Positions 62,801-64,000 of a stretch of 64,000 nt of DNA are shown piece by piece. The notes below the pieces were generated by a model. That model saw nothing but the letters and a program-made list of their open reading frames with translations. It made no database searches and was not told where the DNA came from. The stretch covers positions 372,001 to 436,000 of the forward strand of contig JAZGUH010000722.1 in NCBI GenBank assembly GCA_037893225.1. The letters run 5' to 3'. Source of the DNA: Hippasteria phrygiana. Its lineage: Eukaryota; Echinodermata; Asteroidea; Valvatida; Goniasteridae. The position numbers were made by a program, and so were the translations under genes. Position 1 is the first letter of the stretch, and every line of letters starts with the position of its first letter.

Positions 62801-64000
62801 CGTGATTTTTTATGAATTTTTGAATTTTTGAAATCGTAACATTCTTTTAAATATATCTAGCGAACAAAACAAGATAATTTCAAAATTCTTTTTGTTATAG
62901 CTTTGGTATGTCTCAAAGATATGCCCTAAAAAGCGAAAATTGTGTGACGTCATGATGACGTCATCAAAAAATTGTTTTTTTGTAAACGCTTGTAAGGGTC
63001 AATCCGATTACAAAAATATATACATTGAATTTATCTGTACCTAATTCCAAAATTTCATGATCGTGGCTCACTCAAGTAAGAAATAACAGCAATTTCAAAA
63101 TTTAGACCAAATTCAATATAACACTGGGAAGGGCAGATAACCATGGCTTAAAAGAGCATGCTGTTCATAAAAGGGGTTGATTTCTAGTCTTTTTTCAAGT
63201 CGCTGAATTCTTAAATTGTTAAAATCGTGTCACGTGTCACGTGACGTCATCCTAAATGTGCGTTTTTCAAGGGCCCATATTTAGAGAACGGTATATCCAA
63301 TTTCCTTCAAACCTGGTATGTTGGTTGGCTAGCTCGTGTTATAGATGAAAATTGACGTGACGTCATGATGAGGTCATCATACGATTTTATAGTAATTTTT
63401 AAGTTTTTGAACTTCAAAGTTTCTTAAAGCCATATCTCACCAACAGAACATGCTAAATTCAAAATTCTTTTTGTAATAGCTTTGTTAGCTCCTATATTCT
63501 TTCACATAAATGTGAAAAATGTGTGACGTCACCATGACGTCATCAAAAAGAGGCTTTTTTTGAAACACATATAAAGGTCAGTCCGATCGTCATAAAAATT
63601 AGTGGGTAGGTAGATAGTGCTACTAGCATGTAAAATCCGAGGTGACGTCATGATGACGTCATCGGCTGATTTTCTGTGATTTTTTTAGTTCTATCCCAAA
63701 TCCCATAGACTTTGTACACGAATTTTGTAAGTGGCACTTTGGTCACTAAACAACCTCAAATCTTAATCAGACTTAACACAAACATAGACCCTAAGCTGAA
63801 ATTGTATGTCGTAGAGTGACGTCATGATGACGTCATCACGTGTCACGTGACGTCATCTTAAAGGTGCAGTATTCAAGGGCCCCTGTCTAGAGAACGGTAT
63901 ATCCAATTTCCTTCAAACCTGGTATGTTGGTAGGCTAGCTCGTGTTATAGATAAAATTTGAGGTGACGTCATGATGACGTCATCATATGATTTTATATTA
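59854..64000. repeat. Satellite of about 605 bp units rich in paired TGACGTCA sites
   Basis: Units start with TTTTAGTNCTATCCCAAATC near 59857, 60463, 61066, 61671, 62276, 62647 and 63686; the array runs off the window. Full units are 603-606 bp. Each has about four TGACGTCATGATGACGTCA pairs plus GTGTCACGTGAC. One unit is broken at 62460-62645 by unrelated AT-rich DNA and a TTC tract. No coding potential. Confidence 0.88.

Overview
This is eukaryotic (animal) genomic DNA: multi-exon genes with GT-AG introns, AT-rich introns, many transposon families and no bacterial signals. Tie-like receptor tyrosine kinases, Ig exons of phase 1-1, NACHT/LRR proteins, Tx1-type LINEs, Penelope-like elements and a V-SINE-type element together suggest a marine invertebrate deuterostome (echinoderm, hemichordate or cephalochordate). 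The species cannot be fixed from the window.

Layout. Two paralogous copies (A and B) of one two-gene cassette lie in tandem. Copy A runs from before base 1 to about 24932. Copy B runs from about 25.0 kb to about 51211. Each cassette holds (i) a plus-strand Ig-receptor tyrosine kinase (RTK) with a Tie-like kinase domain, and (ii) a minus-strand gene reconstructed here from seven exons: signal peptide, four Ig-like domains, one transmembrane helix, and a single giant exon with a NACHT NTPase and LRR-like C-terminus. The exon phases close into full frames in both copies (1447 and 1514 residues). Genes are tail-to-tail within a cassette (RTK A/Ig-NACHT A; RTK B/Ig-NACHT B). They are head-to-head between cassettes (Ig-NACHT A/RTK B), across about 2 kb that carries a large palindromic minisatellite. 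RTK B is complete (13 exons, about 705 residues). RTK A enters the window at its transmembrane exon.

The Ig-NACHT protein is the main discovery candidate: a cell-surface Ig receptor whose cytoplasmic part is an NLR-like NACHT-LRR module, next to a Tie-like Ig kinase receptor. Between A and B the RTK exons and introns and the outer intergenic DNA are almost identical, the NACHT exon is moderately diverged, and the signal-peptide/Ig1 region is strongly diverged. That pattern fits local diversification of a recognition domain.

Mobile DNA. Copy A carries a 4.7 kb element with long inverted arms containing a broken Penelope-like element (16.7-21.5 kb), plus several MITE-like insertions whose empty sites are seen in copy B. 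Intron 1 of RTK B holds a 5'-truncated LINE. To the right, 51.2-64 kb is repeat DNA: a stem-loop array, a 160 bp tandem repeat, a nearly complete Tx1-type LINE inserted in a (TTC)n tract (about 53.6-59.8 kb), and a roughly 605 bp satellite packed with paired TGACGTCA sites. A roughly 107 bp piece of 18S rRNA sits inside the minisatellite of copy B. Exon borders were set by hand from splice motifs and phase; family names rest on motifs, not on searches.
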